DNA from: Flavobacterium crocinum
Lineage (GTDB): Bacteria; Bacteroidota; Bacteroidia; Flavobacteriales; Flavobacteriaceae
Assembly: GCF_003122385.1 (NCBI RefSeq)
Contig: NZ_CP029255.1
Span: 2,418,001-2,482,000, forward strand
DNA length: 64,000 nucleotides
Direction of reading: 5' to 3'
Numbering within the stretch: position 1 is the stretch's first letter; every line of letters begins with the position of its first letter. The translations under genes and the position numbers were made by a program. The notes beneath the pieces were generated by a model. That model was not told the DNA's origin and made no database searches. It saw only the letters and a list, made by a program, of their open reading frames with translations. Below are positions 45,556 through 53,487 of this stretch, one piece after another.

Positions 45556-48500
45556 TTAAACAGTTGTGTTTATGATTTCTAATTTGATTTCGTCTTCGTC
45601 TTCGTTTATTGTTAACTTATGTGGAAAAATTATATTTTTATAACCGTCATCTAGAGATGCTGTTTCTTTTGGCGTTTGAAAAGTGATCCAATCGTAGTTA
45701 GGGTTATCAACAATCCAATTAGTTTCCAATTTTTGAAGTGTTATTTCTTCAGTGGCCTGATCAGTTCTGTTTTTCCTAGTTGCTTTGATTTTTAAAGTTT
45801 CTAAATCTGAAGCTAAGACATTCTCCATGCTTAAATCAAAGGTTTTTTCAGTGATATCGGAGCCAACTGTAATATTTAGAGATTTGCTTGGTATGTACGC
45901 CGAACCATCTGTCATTCCATTATGAATTACTAAAAGTTTTTTACAAGATAATTGTTTGTTATTTCTAATGTTATCTGTCATTACTTCATTGTCTAATCCA
46001 TCAAATGGAGCAATGTGAGCTAATATGTAAGCATTTTTTCTTGAGCCATTTAATTTAGGATTAAAAGTTTCCCAAAAAGGGGTGATTTTATTCCATTCAA
46101 ATTCTATTGTTGCTTCGCCGCCTGCTGGAATTACTGGAATTTCTTTGACTGATAAAAGCTTTACAGAATTTTGGTCATACCAATTATCTGGAAAAGAAAA
46201 AGTAGGATCAGGAACATCCGTAAAAGCGACCAAAATTCTTAAATCACATTCTTTAAAACTGTCTAAATTGCCTGTGTTTTTTACTTTTACGCAAATTTTA
46301 TAATCTTTTGATGTGTCTATTTGATGAAGAGGTTTAGCTAATGTTGGTTGGCTTGTAGTATCAGTTGACAATTTTACCCAAATGCCTAAATTTGTTAATT
46401 TATCTCCGATTTCCAATTTTGGTTTTAAGATATGAGCGGGTTGGGGGGATTTATGCCAATCTAAGGCTAATCGAACCGCCGCTTCAGTATTAACTCTACC
46501 TGTGCCAAAATAATCATTTGCATTGTAGTTAAAATTATATTTTTTAATGTCTGAAATTGTTTTGTAATTAGAGGGACCTGTAATTTTATCAGCAGTAATT
46601 TTTAAAATATGTTTTATTTCTGCAGCATTTAAATTTGGATTCACTGAGAGTAATAATGCAGATACACCTGAAACTATAGGCGCGGCCGCAGAAGTACCCC
46701 CAAAAGAATTGGTTAAATTTCCGTAAGCTAATGAATTCATTGTGTATTCATTTAAAGTAAGATCATCTTCGGTTTGACCTGCAGCACTGAATTGACTGAA
46801 TTTTAAATGTGCCATCGCACCAGTGCCTTCAACAAACTCTAAATGCCTTTTGAACTTATTGCTATCGATATTAATTCTTACTTGTTGTCCTCCAAAAAAA
46901 CCTCCAAAACTAGAGCCTGTAACGGGATAAAATTGCTGACTCATTTTCTTGATTTTTGCAAATATTTGGCCTGGGATTAAGGATAAGTCTGTCGTAGATG
47001 GTAAAGTTATTGGATTGACTAATGAAATTGTATTATTTTTATAGTCTGCACTATAGATATTAATAACTATGCCATTAGTAATATCTGAACCAGAATAAAT
47101 GTAAGCCTTTTGTTTTGGAGATTGGAATTCTCCAATGCCTTTCATATCATCAAGCCTTAATTGAGTTTGATGAATAAATGTTGCGTTTTTTTTGAAAACA
47201 CAAATTTTCACAGGAGCATTAACAATTGTAAAATTAGTTGTCGAAGTCTTTAATTCATCCGTATATAAGATTGGGGAATCTAAAGTTACCAGAGTACGGA
47301 GATTTTGATTGACATTCGAGCTATCTAATGGTATTTGAACCGTAGAAACATTAGTAATAAATCTGGTTTCATGGAAAAAAGTTTTTGGATCCCCAATTTC
47401 AATTGACTGGCCGGGAAAAATTCCGTTAAAATTATCTTTTAAAACTAACTCTGTGGATGATTTTTTCTGTAGTACAGAACTTGTAAAAGCTTGATCTTCT
47501 TGTGCTATTTCTCCCGAATTCATCATTGTTGAAGAATAAATTTCGAGATCTTCTTTAGCTGATTTTCCTACAGGACAACTTGGGGCGCAGATGTCGATTC
47601 GATCACCTCTATTTGAATAAGTGGGATGATCTTCATCATATGGAAGTGGATTGGTTGTTGCTAAGTATTGATCTAGTTTATTTTGAGCTAAAGTTACTTT
47701 AGAAGCTGCAACGATTAATGTTTTGTTGCTTAGCATAAAGGGACGATCAGGATTGCTTTCTTTTTCATTTCCGGCCGCAAATACTGTTAACACACCTCTT
47801 CCGTTTCTTCCATACGCAAATAATTCTTTCAATAGAAAATCTGTGATTCCTGGCGACATATAAGTGATTTTTGTGCCATTCATAGGATTACTCGGCCAAG
47901 AAAAACTACAGCTTATGATAGAACTTTTTTTAGAACTGTAGGCATTATTTGGATCTCTTGGACTATTTGGTATTTTTTTTTCAGGAAGGTCAAAATAACC
48001 CGAGCCACTAATTAATTTGCCTTTTGCATCTCTTATTACTTCATTTTGATAATATAAGGATTTAATATTTAGTCCTGTATATTCATTGATTCCAGATAAA
48101 ATCAAAGAATTCTCAAACTTACCTAAGGCATTAATAATTTTAATATCGGGACAAATTCCAGATACATTGTCATTGTATATTTCATTTCCTGCAATAACGC
48201 CTGCAACACTAGTTGTATGGGTTAATGGTATTTTGCTATTTTCATCAGTTGTTAAATTTTCGTCATAATAGGAAGAATCAATTCTTTTTCTAAAAATTAT
48301 TTTCTTGTCTCCAAATTCATTACGAAGATGATTATTTGGGCAGGTGTAGTTATTATTTTCTTCAATCGGAGATGAACTTTCAATGGGCGTATATTCAATA
48401 GATCCTTCCATTACTCCAACATAAAGATCGGGATCGCCAAGTTCATAAATTTCATAATTTGCGGATTCGCTAGTATTTGGGCTTTCTAAGTTTTCTATTT

Positions 48501-48564
48501 TTTTTTGAATAATAACATCCCTGGCTTTGTCAAGTTTGATTATTCTCGTATGCCAATTTCTCAT
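45556..48564 (-). CDS. Subtilisin-like (S8) serine protease with unusual catalytic aspartate site
   Basis: 1002 aa. HTTSVAGVIAGNEI (His116) is the histidine motif, VLTVFAAGNEKES the oxyanion Asn region and FGGTSAAAPIVSGVSALLL (Ser625) the serine motif. An inserted domain of roughly 200 residues, about 370-570, separates the last two. The segment that normally reads V-x-V-x-D-T/S-G is here YVGVMEGSIEY, with Glu53 in the Asp position. No signal peptide and no propeptide of the usual type. After the catalytic domain come about 300 residues of beta-sandwich-like sequence (CVKVKNTGNLDS, GGEATIEFEW) like CARDB domains. It is encoded between the exported 405-aa protein and the metzincin, in the lysis operon, so it is probably co-released. 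Confidence 0.85.
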   Translation of the reverse strand: MRNWHTRIIKLDKARDVIIQKKIENLESPNTSESANYEIYELGDPDLYVGVMEGSIEYTPIESSSPIEENNNYTCPNNHLRNEFGDKKIIFRKRIDSSYYDENLTTDENSKIPLTHTTSVAGVIAGNEIYNDNVSGICPDIKIINALGKFENSLILSGINEYTGLNIKSLYYQNEVIRDAKGKLISGSGYFDLPEKKIPNSPRDPNNAYSSKKSSIISCSFSWPSNPMNGTKITYMSPGITDFLLKELFAYGRNGRGVLTVFAAGNEKESNPDRPFMLSNKTLIVAASKVTLAQNKLDQYLATTNPLPYDEDHPTYSNRGDRIDICAPSCPVGKSAKEDLEIYSSTMMNSGEIAQEDQAFTSSVLQKKSSTELVLKDNFNGIFPGQSIEIGDPKTFFHETRFITNVSTVQIPLDSSNVNQNLRTLVTLDSPILYTDELKTSTTNFTIVNAPVKICVFKKNATFIHQTQLRLDDMKGIGEFQSPKQKAYIYSGSDITNGIVINIYSADYKNNTISLVNPITLPSTTDLSLIPGQIFAKIKKMSQQFYPVTGSSFGGFFGGQQVRINIDSNKFKRHLEFVEGTGAMAHLKFSQFSAAGQTEDDLTLNEYTMNSLAYGNLTNSFGGTSAAAPIVSGVSALLLSVNPNLNAAEIKHILKITADKITGPSNYKTISDIKKYNFNYNANDYFGTGRVNTEAAVRLALDWHKSPQPAHILKPKLEIGDKLTNLGIWVKLSTDTTSQPTLAKPLHQIDTSKDYKICVKVKNTGNLDSFKECDLRILVAFTDVPDPTFSFPDNWYDQNSVKLLSVKEIPVIPAGGEATIEFEWNKITPFWETFNPKLNGSRKNAYILAHIAPFDGLDNEVMTDNIRNNKQLSCKKLLVIHNGMTDGSAYIPSKSLNITVGSDITEKTFDLSMENVLASDLETLKIKATRKNRTDQATEEITLQKLETNWIVDNPNYDWITFQTPKETASLDDGYKNIIFPHKLTINEDEDEIKLEIINTTV

Positions 48565-48574
48565 AATTTTTTCA

Positions 48575-49792
48575 TTAATTTATTTCATAGTTATTTACCA
48601 TATCAGACATCGAGAATTTCTGTTTTATAGCTTCACTGATTTTTTCATATTGATCGAGAATACCTAATCCTAAACCTTTATCGAAATCAAGTATTTGTTG
48701 TTGATTCTTTGAATTTTTAGTTTGATCAGTTTTTATGTTTTCTTCATATTTATTGAAAATATTTGGCCAAGGAAATACTAAAAATTGATTAGGATAGGCG
48801 TAGTGTTTTCGAATTGACATTCCAAATTGATCTCGATTTGGTTGTTTCATTATTTCAACATTTTGAAAATTATAATAGAAGAAAACTTTTGAAGAATCGA
48901 TGTTTGTAAAATAATTCTGTAGGTCTAAATGTTTAGTATATCGATTTCTGTATACTTTGTTTTTATCGTTAAAGGAATATTTATAGTATATTACAGAGGC
49001 AACATTTATTCCTTTAATCGTTTTAAGTTCTTTTATAATTGGATCATTAAATCTTTTAAATTTTTGTGAGTTTGTTTTTCTAATATAAAATGCTATTTGC
49101 TTTGCTGTAATTTTATAATCTCTATCATCGGCATCATAGAATTCAGATGTACTGTATCCTTTGATTAATGGAAGAATGAATTCTGTAGCTCGCAGTATAT
49201 TGAAATTTTTAATAAAAGGATAAGCTTCTTTTTGAGATGAAGCCTCATTTCTAAATATGAATGGAATATTCTTATTTTTTTCTAATTCAAAGTATGGATT
49301 AACAATTTCTATTTTTAGATTTAACTTACTAAGTTCGTTAGTGATAAAATCTTTAAAAACATTATAATCGATTTGATCAGTTGAGAATATTGCTATTTTG
49401 TATGGATCTTCAACATAGATATCCTGAATAGAATTTTTATAAGTATCAGATTCAAAACTATAAGAAACATTCAAAGGATCATAAAGCCTCAACTTCAACT
49501 CTTCAGGTAATCCCTCTAAGTTTTGAAATCCCTTCTCATTATATTTCTTGTGATAAGACATAATAGTATTATATCCAGAAGGTATTTGATCAAAATAATA
49601 ATACTTGCCTTTTTTGTCGTATTGACTAGTAATCGGAGGAATTTCAAAACCTTCAAGAGTTACTTTTGCATCATCAATGTTTTTTCCTGTTTCAGCATCT
49701 TCGAGATAAATTTTTATCTCATGATTGTTTTTCTGTTGGGCAGAGATACATAAAGAGAATAGTGAAAAGAAAAGACAGAATAAATTTTTCAT
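48575..49792 (-). CDS. Exported protein of unknown function preceding the S8 protease
   Basis: 405 aa with a signal peptide (MKNLFCLFFSLFSLCISA, cut before QQKNNHE). Residues about 24-100 are a carboxypeptidase-regulatory-like beta domain: IKIYLEDAETGKNIDDAKV, YDKKGKYYYFDQIPSGY. The rest does not match a family I know; it is lysine- and asparagine-rich with YKNSIQDIYVEDPYKIAIF. It is the only member of the lysis/protease unit, besides the spanin and the last lipoprotein, that carries an export signal, and it lies 10 bases before the protease gene. A cognate inhibitor, chaperone or anchor of that protease is possible. No cysteine motif for lipidation. Confidence 0.7.
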   Translation of the reverse strand: MKNLFCLFFSLFSLCISAQQKNNHEIKIYLEDAETGKNIDDAKVTLEGFEIPPITSQYDKKGKYYYFDQIPSGYNTIMSYHKKYNEKGFQNLEGLPEELKLRLYDPLNVSYSFESDTYKNSIQDIYVEDPYKIAIFSTDQIDYNVFKDFITNELSKLNLKIEIVNPYFELEKNKNIPFIFRNEASSQKEAYPFIKNFNILRATEFILPLIKGYSTSEFYDADDRDYKITAKQIAFYIRKTNSQKFKRFNDPIIKELKTIKGINVASVIYYKYSFNDKNKVYRNRYTKHLDLQNYFTNIDSSKVFFYYNFQNVEIMKQPNRDQFGMSIRKHYAYPNQFLVFPWPNIFNKYEENIKTDQTKNSKNQQQILDFDKGLGLGILDQYEKISEAIKQKFSMSDMVNNYEIN

Positions 49793-49925
49793 GATAAGTG
49801 TGGTATTATTAAGTTGGTCAGGATGATTTGGGTTACTAAACTCCGTAATTAATTACAAAAGCTAATCAAAGCTAATTTAAAAACAATAATCAAAAATCCG
49901 ACCAATTTATATAGAGATACACTTG

Positions 49926-50417
49926 TTAAAATAAATGATAAAATCTTCTGATAAATCTTAAACCATAATAAACCAACACCAAAAGAAAAATCCTCCCCAG
50001 CCAAATCTGTACCTTTTGCCAAAAAGTCAAATAGTTTACAAATTTTGTGGTGTTGATTGTTTTTACTTCGGTTTCCTTAACCTGTTGCGATTTCCAGCGG
50101 GCGTAGAGTTCCTGCTCTTTGAGTTCGCAGTCTACATTAAGTTTGTTGTTCTCAAGACGAACCTTTGGGCTTTTTAATGTACGCCCTGGTTCGGCCTGAG
50201 TAACATTCTTAACAACTACTTTTCCGTTTTGACATTCCAGCAACGCTTTATAAGAGCTGCTGTCTTTCTGAATTTTGAAAACAGTATCATGTACCGTTTC
50301 TTTGATAGTGATCGTTTTTTCTTTATCTTCACTTAGAACCGGTTTCGGGCTTTTGCACGAAACCAGGACTAAGGCTAAAAAAAACAAAAAAACAAGACGT
50401 TTTAAATTATTCATCAT
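49926..50417 (-). CDS. Unimolecular spanin-like lipoprotein (lysis cassette)
   Basis: 163 aa. N-terminal LFFLALVLVSC is a lipobox (Cys21), placing this end at the outer membrane; the C-terminus has one transmembrane helix (VQIWLGRIFLLVLVYYGL, about 135-152) and a basic tail (RFIRRFYHLF) for the inner membrane. The intervening 110 residues span the periplasm. This is the topology of u-spanins, which fuse the two membranes in the last step of phage lysis of Gram-negative hosts. Its place, right after the endolysin gene, fits. Similar proteins are usual in Flavobacterium-type prophages. The role comes from topology, since spanins share little sequence. Confidence 0.78.
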   Translation of the reverse strand: MMNNLKRLVFLFFLALVLVSCKSPKPVLSEDKEKTITIKETVHDTVFKIQKDSSSYKALLECQNGKVVVKNVTQAEPGRTLKSPKVRLENNKLNVDCELKEQELYARWKSQQVKETEVKTINTTKFVNYLTFWQKVQIWLGRIFLLVLVYYGLRFIRRFYHLF

Positions 50418-50444
50418 AGGTTATAAATTGATTGTTGTTGATTT

Positions 50445-50897
50445 TTAGAGTCTTAAAAAGCCTTTAATGCTTTTAATTTCTCTTTTTCTTCGGGCTACTT
50501 TATAGCCTTCACGACCTCCCATATCGTTTGTGTTTCCTTCAATGGTGTAGATAAGAGATCCGGCGACTTTATCGACAATTCCGGCATGACCTGTCCCGTT
50601 TTTAAAATCGATGATAAAAACATCACCTGGTTGAGGTTCTTTTTTGACTAAAGTTCTGCTTGAGTTGTACTGGTCCAATACGCCACCGGTTTTCTTTAAA
50701 GGATTTTTGACGCCTAGTTGTAATGCCGCTTTTTGAGTACACCAGTAAACAAAAGCCATACACCACGGATATCCCTTTGCGAGTCCGACACTTCTTAAAT
50801 AAATCTCGACTTCAGGACCGGCATTACTGTTTCGTGGCATTTCTTCAACGCCAACCTGAGCAATAGCAGTTTCTAAGGTTTTTTGGGCTAATGTCAT
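50445..50897 (-). CDS. CHAP-domain endolysin (peptidoglycan hydrolase)
   Basis: 150 aa. TLETAIAQVGVEEMPRNSN begins the domain; KGYPWCMAFVYWC has the catalytic Cys46, GTGHAGIVDK the His104, and YTIEGNTND the Glu120/Asn122 pair of the NlpC/P60-CHAP fold (the TIGR02594-like group that is frequent in phages of Bacteroidota). It cuts peptide links of peptidoglycan. No signal peptide, so a holin or equivalent is needed to reach the wall; the preceding gene overlaps by the ATGA (50894-50897) and encodes a likely candidate. One domain only, no binding module. Confidence 0.9.
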   Translation of the reverse strand: MTLAQKTLETAIAQVGVEEMPRNSNAGPEVEIYLRSVGLAKGYPWCMAFVYWCTQKAALQLGVKNPLKKTGGVLDQYNSSRTLVKKEPQPGDVFIIDFKNGTGHAGIVDKVAGSLIYTIEGNTNDMGGREGYKVARRKREIKSIKGFLRL

Positions 50898-51181
50898 TGT
50901 TGTTTTCCGTTTAGTTGTTTAAATTTTTGTAGCTCATCTACTAATTGTTGGTTCACGAGCATGAGCTCTCTATGTTGTATTTCCATTTTTTTTATGGTGT
51001 CGGTTGCTGTGGTTAGTCGGGCAGTGAGGTCATCGAGTAAGTCACGGTAATATTTTACGGCGCTAACAGCGTTGTCAAGTTCGGCGGCTCTGTCCTGAGC
51101 CAGTGATTTTCTCATCGAGAAAAACCAAGTGATAAATGCAGCAAAAAATGCTGTAAGAGTGGGGTATAGAAACTGTTCCAT
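50894..51181 (-). CDS. Holin-like membrane protein
   Basis: 95 aa with a single hydrophobic N-terminal helix (FLYPTLTAFFAAFITWFFSM, residues 4-23) and a charged coiled coil (residues about 30-88, DNAVSAVKYYRDLLDDLTARL). Small single-span proteins of this form directly before an endolysin gene act as holins or membrane partners in Bacteroidota prophages; there is no conserved family I can name. The gene overlaps the endolysin gene by 4 bases, and late promoter B is about 140 bases upstream. Holin function is inferred from size, topology and position. Confidence 0.65.
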   Translation of the reverse strand: MEQFLYPTLTAFFAAFITWFFSMRKSLAQDRAAELDNAVSAVKYYRDLLDDLTARLTTATDTIKKMEIQHRELMLVNQQLVDELQKFKQLNGKQQ

Positions 51182-51322
51182 TTAATGTTAAAAAATATAT
51201 GTTAGGATTGAATTTTGTTTTTGGGAGAAACAGCTTTTGAAGAGTGTTATTTGGAAGAAATATGGCCTTAAATTTCTGTTGTAGTCGTTACAGTTGTTTC
51301 CTTTCGTGGGTACAAAGATTGG

Positions 51323-51411
51323 CCTAAAAAAGCAGTTAAAAAAACGAATGAAAGGTGTTTAAACACTTGTATTCTGGAACTTTACAGAGTTGTTCAGTTA
51401 ACGAACAACGA
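51323..51411 (-). promoter_or_regulatory. Late promoter element B (lysis/protease operon)
   Basis: Minus reading: upstream element with the ACA-N5-TGTA type core (AACAACTCTGTAAAG) and AAGTGTTTAAACA, then CCTTTCATTC at 51365, and TTTG at 51326-51323, exactly as in copy C. The -7 box is AATCTTTG. An extra inverted repeat GTTGTTC/GAACAAC lies at its upstream edge (about 51399-51419). The other bases of the 310-base gap between the holin-like gene and the 81-aa gene show no open frame. Confidence 0.72.
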
Positions 51412-51490
51412 CCGTTTTTACTCCAGAAAAAGGCACATCTTTGCAGAGCGATTCAGATAAAATATCATTTGTCAAAACAGATTTTACTGC

Positions 51491-51736
51491 TTACGAATTT
51501 TTAGTCTGATTGAGCAATAGTTCTTCAATTTTTTTGAGTTCGGAAGTAATCGGAGTACAAAGAATCTCGTACAATGTAGTTCGTGAAATCGGATAGACCG
51601 GATAAATATATTTGCGCCAGACTATCGTGGTAGGAATGTCTTCGGTTTTGTGTTTTTGATACAATTCTTTGATAAGCTTGTAACGTAAAAGTTTATTTTT
51701 TTGAATTCCGAGACTTCTGTTGTTTGAAATTGCCAT
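51491..51736 (-). CDS. Small basic HTH-like protein, module B copy (possible late activator)
   Basis: 81 aa from the ATG at 51736 (MAISNNRSLGIQKNK); the frame reaches 51826 but the additional 30 residues have no counterpart in the paralog. It is about 80 percent alike to the 79-aa protein of module A. The YPVYPISRTTLYEILCTPI segment resembles a recognition helix of a helix-turn-helix, and the first 35 residues are strongly basic (KNKLLRYKLIKELYQKHK). It is encoded immediately before promoter element B, as its paralog is before element A, making it a natural candidate to bind these elements. No known family. Confidence 0.7.
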   Translation of the reverse strand: MAISNNRSLGIQKNKLLRYKLIKELYQKHKTEDIPTTIVWRKYIYPVYPISRTTLYEILCTPITSELKKIEELLLNQTKNS

Positions 51737-51839
51737 AATGAGAGAGGTGAAAATGATTAAAGAATTGTTTTTTGAGATTAGAGTAGTTGTGCTGTTTGAG
51801 GCATAAATAATTATAAATGGTATCACGAATAACCAAAAC

Positions 51840-52093
51840 CATTTGATCCTAATATATCAATGGCCGCTCTTCCTCTAATGCCGAAATGTTCCGGAGCTTC
51901 GTCCTGAAGTCATTCTGTCAAAAGGACTTAATTTAAGTCTGCAGAGTCCGCGTAACAATCCTGTTCCGGAGTTATAAACACTGGAACATTCCGGGAAAAA
52001 GAATGGTTTTGAGTTATTTGATTAGGGCAGTAAGCGCCCGCTTTTTCGGTTCCTGTTTTCTTAATTTATTTGAGAAAAACAGGGACCTTTTTT
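51840..52093 (+). ncRNA. Candidate structured RNA with terminator, opposite to the operon
   Basis: The segment is more GC-rich than its surroundings and full of pairable repeats: TGTTCCGGAG at 51887-51896 and again at 51962-51971, AATGTTCC (51885-51892) complementary to GGAACATT (51983-51990), and the near-palindrome GACTTAATTTAAGTC (51925-51939). It ends on + with a strong hairpin, GGTTCCTGTTTT pairing with AAAACAGGGACC, followed by T6 (52048-52093). No ATG-started frame of any length is present. A + strand transcript antisense to the early operon is likely; its function is unknown. Confidence 0.4.
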
Positions 52094-52302
52094 ATTTTAT
52101 TAAGACAAAAAAAAATATGTTTTGGAAACAGATTTAGACTTAATACTAATCTGGCGTTATAATGCTTTAACTTCAAAAACAAGTATTTTAGTCAATACCT
52201 TTTTTAATCTTTAAAATACTTGTTTTCGAAGAAAGCTAAAATGATTTTATGAAAATCAATTTCATTCTTTATTTATAAAGAAATAATATTTTTAACCTGA
52301 TA

Positions 52303-52470
52303 TCAAGATTGTTGATCAGGTTTGTTTTTATGCTCGTTTTGCTGCTGCTTAAAGGTCGAATTGATCTTAAAATTAATCCATTCACGAAAAGTTAGTATAG
52401 GTTTTATATTCGTAGCAATTAGAATTGCTCCCAAAAGTAAAGAAACATAAATGTCATGGTTTATCTGTAT
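52303..52470 (-). pseudogene. Decayed module B copy of the 55-aa membrane-segment protein (ATG changed to ATA)
   Basis: Translated on minus from ATA at 52470 the frame reads IQINHDIYVSLLLGAILIAT and continues with NIKPILTFREWINFKINSTF, aligning over its length to the 55-aa module A protein (MQPNNDIYASVLLALLLIAT). The start codon position is ATA instead of ATG and no other ATG or GTG lies in frame before the conserved region, so translation has probably been lost. Between it and the 81-aa gene lies the GC-rich candidate RNA. Confidence 0.7.
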
Positions 52471-52526
52471 TGATTTATAGGTTTTTGGGTTGTTTTTTTG
52501 GTAGTGTTAATGGAGTATTGAGGATT

Positions 52527-52835
52527 TTAATTCATTGGTTCACTCTTTTCTGGAATTGTATCCGATTCATTTTCTTCTTCAATAAAAGGATCTTCATAAT
52601 AAGAAGTAAAATTGTATTTGGTAACCAGTCTGGTTACATCTTTTACTTTATTTTCAATAGCCGCAGAAACGGGACGTGGTTCAGCTTCAGGATTATTCAG
52701 AATATGCAGCCATTGAAAACGTTCCTGATTGATACAGATACGCTCTCCGGCAGTAAATGTTCTGATTTTTTCAGAGCAAAACTGAAGTGCTACATAAAGT
52801 TGTGCAATGCGTTCTTTAATTTGTTTTCTATTCAT
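52527..52835 (-). CDS. Early-module protein, 102 aa (module B copy)
   Basis: Closely similar to the 92-aa module A protein: QIKERIAQLYVALQFCSEKI, GERICINQERFQWLHILN and EPRPVSAAIENKVKDVTRLV find counterparts at the same places, but the C-terminus is longer and acidic (DPFIEEENESDTIPEKSEPMN). Helical, no signal peptide or known domain. Its start overlaps the stop of the 46-aa gene (8 shared bases), so the two are translationally coupled. Unknown function; early regulatory or replication-associated role inferred from the phage-like layout. Confidence 0.75.
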   Translation of the reverse strand: MNRKQIKERIAQLYVALQFCSEKIRTFTAGERICINQERFQWLHILNNPEAEPRPVSAAIENKVKDVTRLVTKYNFTSYYEDPFIEEENESDTIPEKSEPMN

Positions 52836-52968
52836 TTTTTCGTAATTGTAAAATTGTTCGTAATTTTTTTAGATCATATTCTATAAGGCTTCTTTCGGCA
52901 CTGTTCGGATTTTTTATAAGCCAGGATTCCAGTTCCTGTATTTTTTCGATTATTTGTGATATAGTCAT
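52828..52968 (-). CDS. Early-module protein, 46 aa (module B copy)
   Basis: A short helical protein starting ATG at 52968: MTISQIIEKIQELESWLIKN and then PNSAERSLIEYDLKKL. It aligns residue for residue with the 44-aa module A protein (QIVEKIQELENWLIGNPDSAERNLIESD), which shows that both are real genes. It overlaps the next gene by 8 bases. Function unknown. Confidence 0.75.
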   Translation of the reverse strand: MTISQIIEKIQELESWLIKNPNSAERSLIEYDLKKLRTILQLRKNE

Positions 52969-53201
52969 TTTGCTTTAGTTTTAAGATTATTGATTGTCTT
53001 TTTAGAGATGCATTCTGAGTAGTTATTGTTTTAAAAAAACGGGATCTAAATTTTTGATAAATACCAAGGCTATTTCGAATGGTAAAACAAAAACAGAAAC
53101 ATATTTTAGTCTTGTTTTTTTATGGTAGTTTTTTCTGTATTAAAAAAAACAGAACAATAAGCCTATTCGAGTTAGCTTAAGATGCAAAGTGCATTTGGAA
53201 G

Positions 53202-53232
53202 AAAAAGCCTGTAAATAGATTACAGGCTTTTT
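53202..53232. terminator. Bidirectional terminator in the gap between early modules
   Basis: AAAAAGCCTGTAA (53202-53214) pairs perfectly with TTACAGGCTTTTT (53220-53232) around 5 bases, with A/T runs on both sides. On the minus strand it lies about 140 bases after promoter element A. The rest of the 519-base gap between the 46-aa gene and the 79-aa gene has no open frame. Confidence 0.82.
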
Positions 53233-53371
53233 ATTTTTATGAGAATTTCAGAAAAACGTTTAAATCTTATAAAAGTTTTTTGGAAAAATGTTTTGTTGAT
53301 TTAAGAACGCTGAATCTTTTAAAGATGATACGAGTAATTGGAATAGAATTTTACCAGGTTATTTAAGACGG

Positions 53372-53460
53372 TAAAGATGTAAAGATAAAATGCTTAAAAA
53401 AAGTGCATGCAAGGTCTTTAAACATTAATGTTCGGAGTTTTTACAATCTTGTAAAGCAAA
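53372..53460 (-). promoter_or_regulatory. Late-type promoter element A (between early modules)
   Basis: Minus reading: TTTACAAGATTGTAAA dyad core (plus 53440-53455), AATGTTTAAAGA, then CCTTGCATGC at 53414, and CATCTTTA with TTTA at 53375-53372, the same position as TTTG in copies B and C. It follows the 79-aa gene directly. Confidence 0.65.
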
Positions 53461-53487
53461 GTTTGTTTACAGATTGGGGAAAATAAT

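Noticed and set aside
52425..52886. 153-codon open frame on +
   Set aside because: It is antisense to the 46- and 102-aa genes, whose paralogs in module A confirm the minus frames; its translation is Phe/Ile-rich, as shadow frames are.
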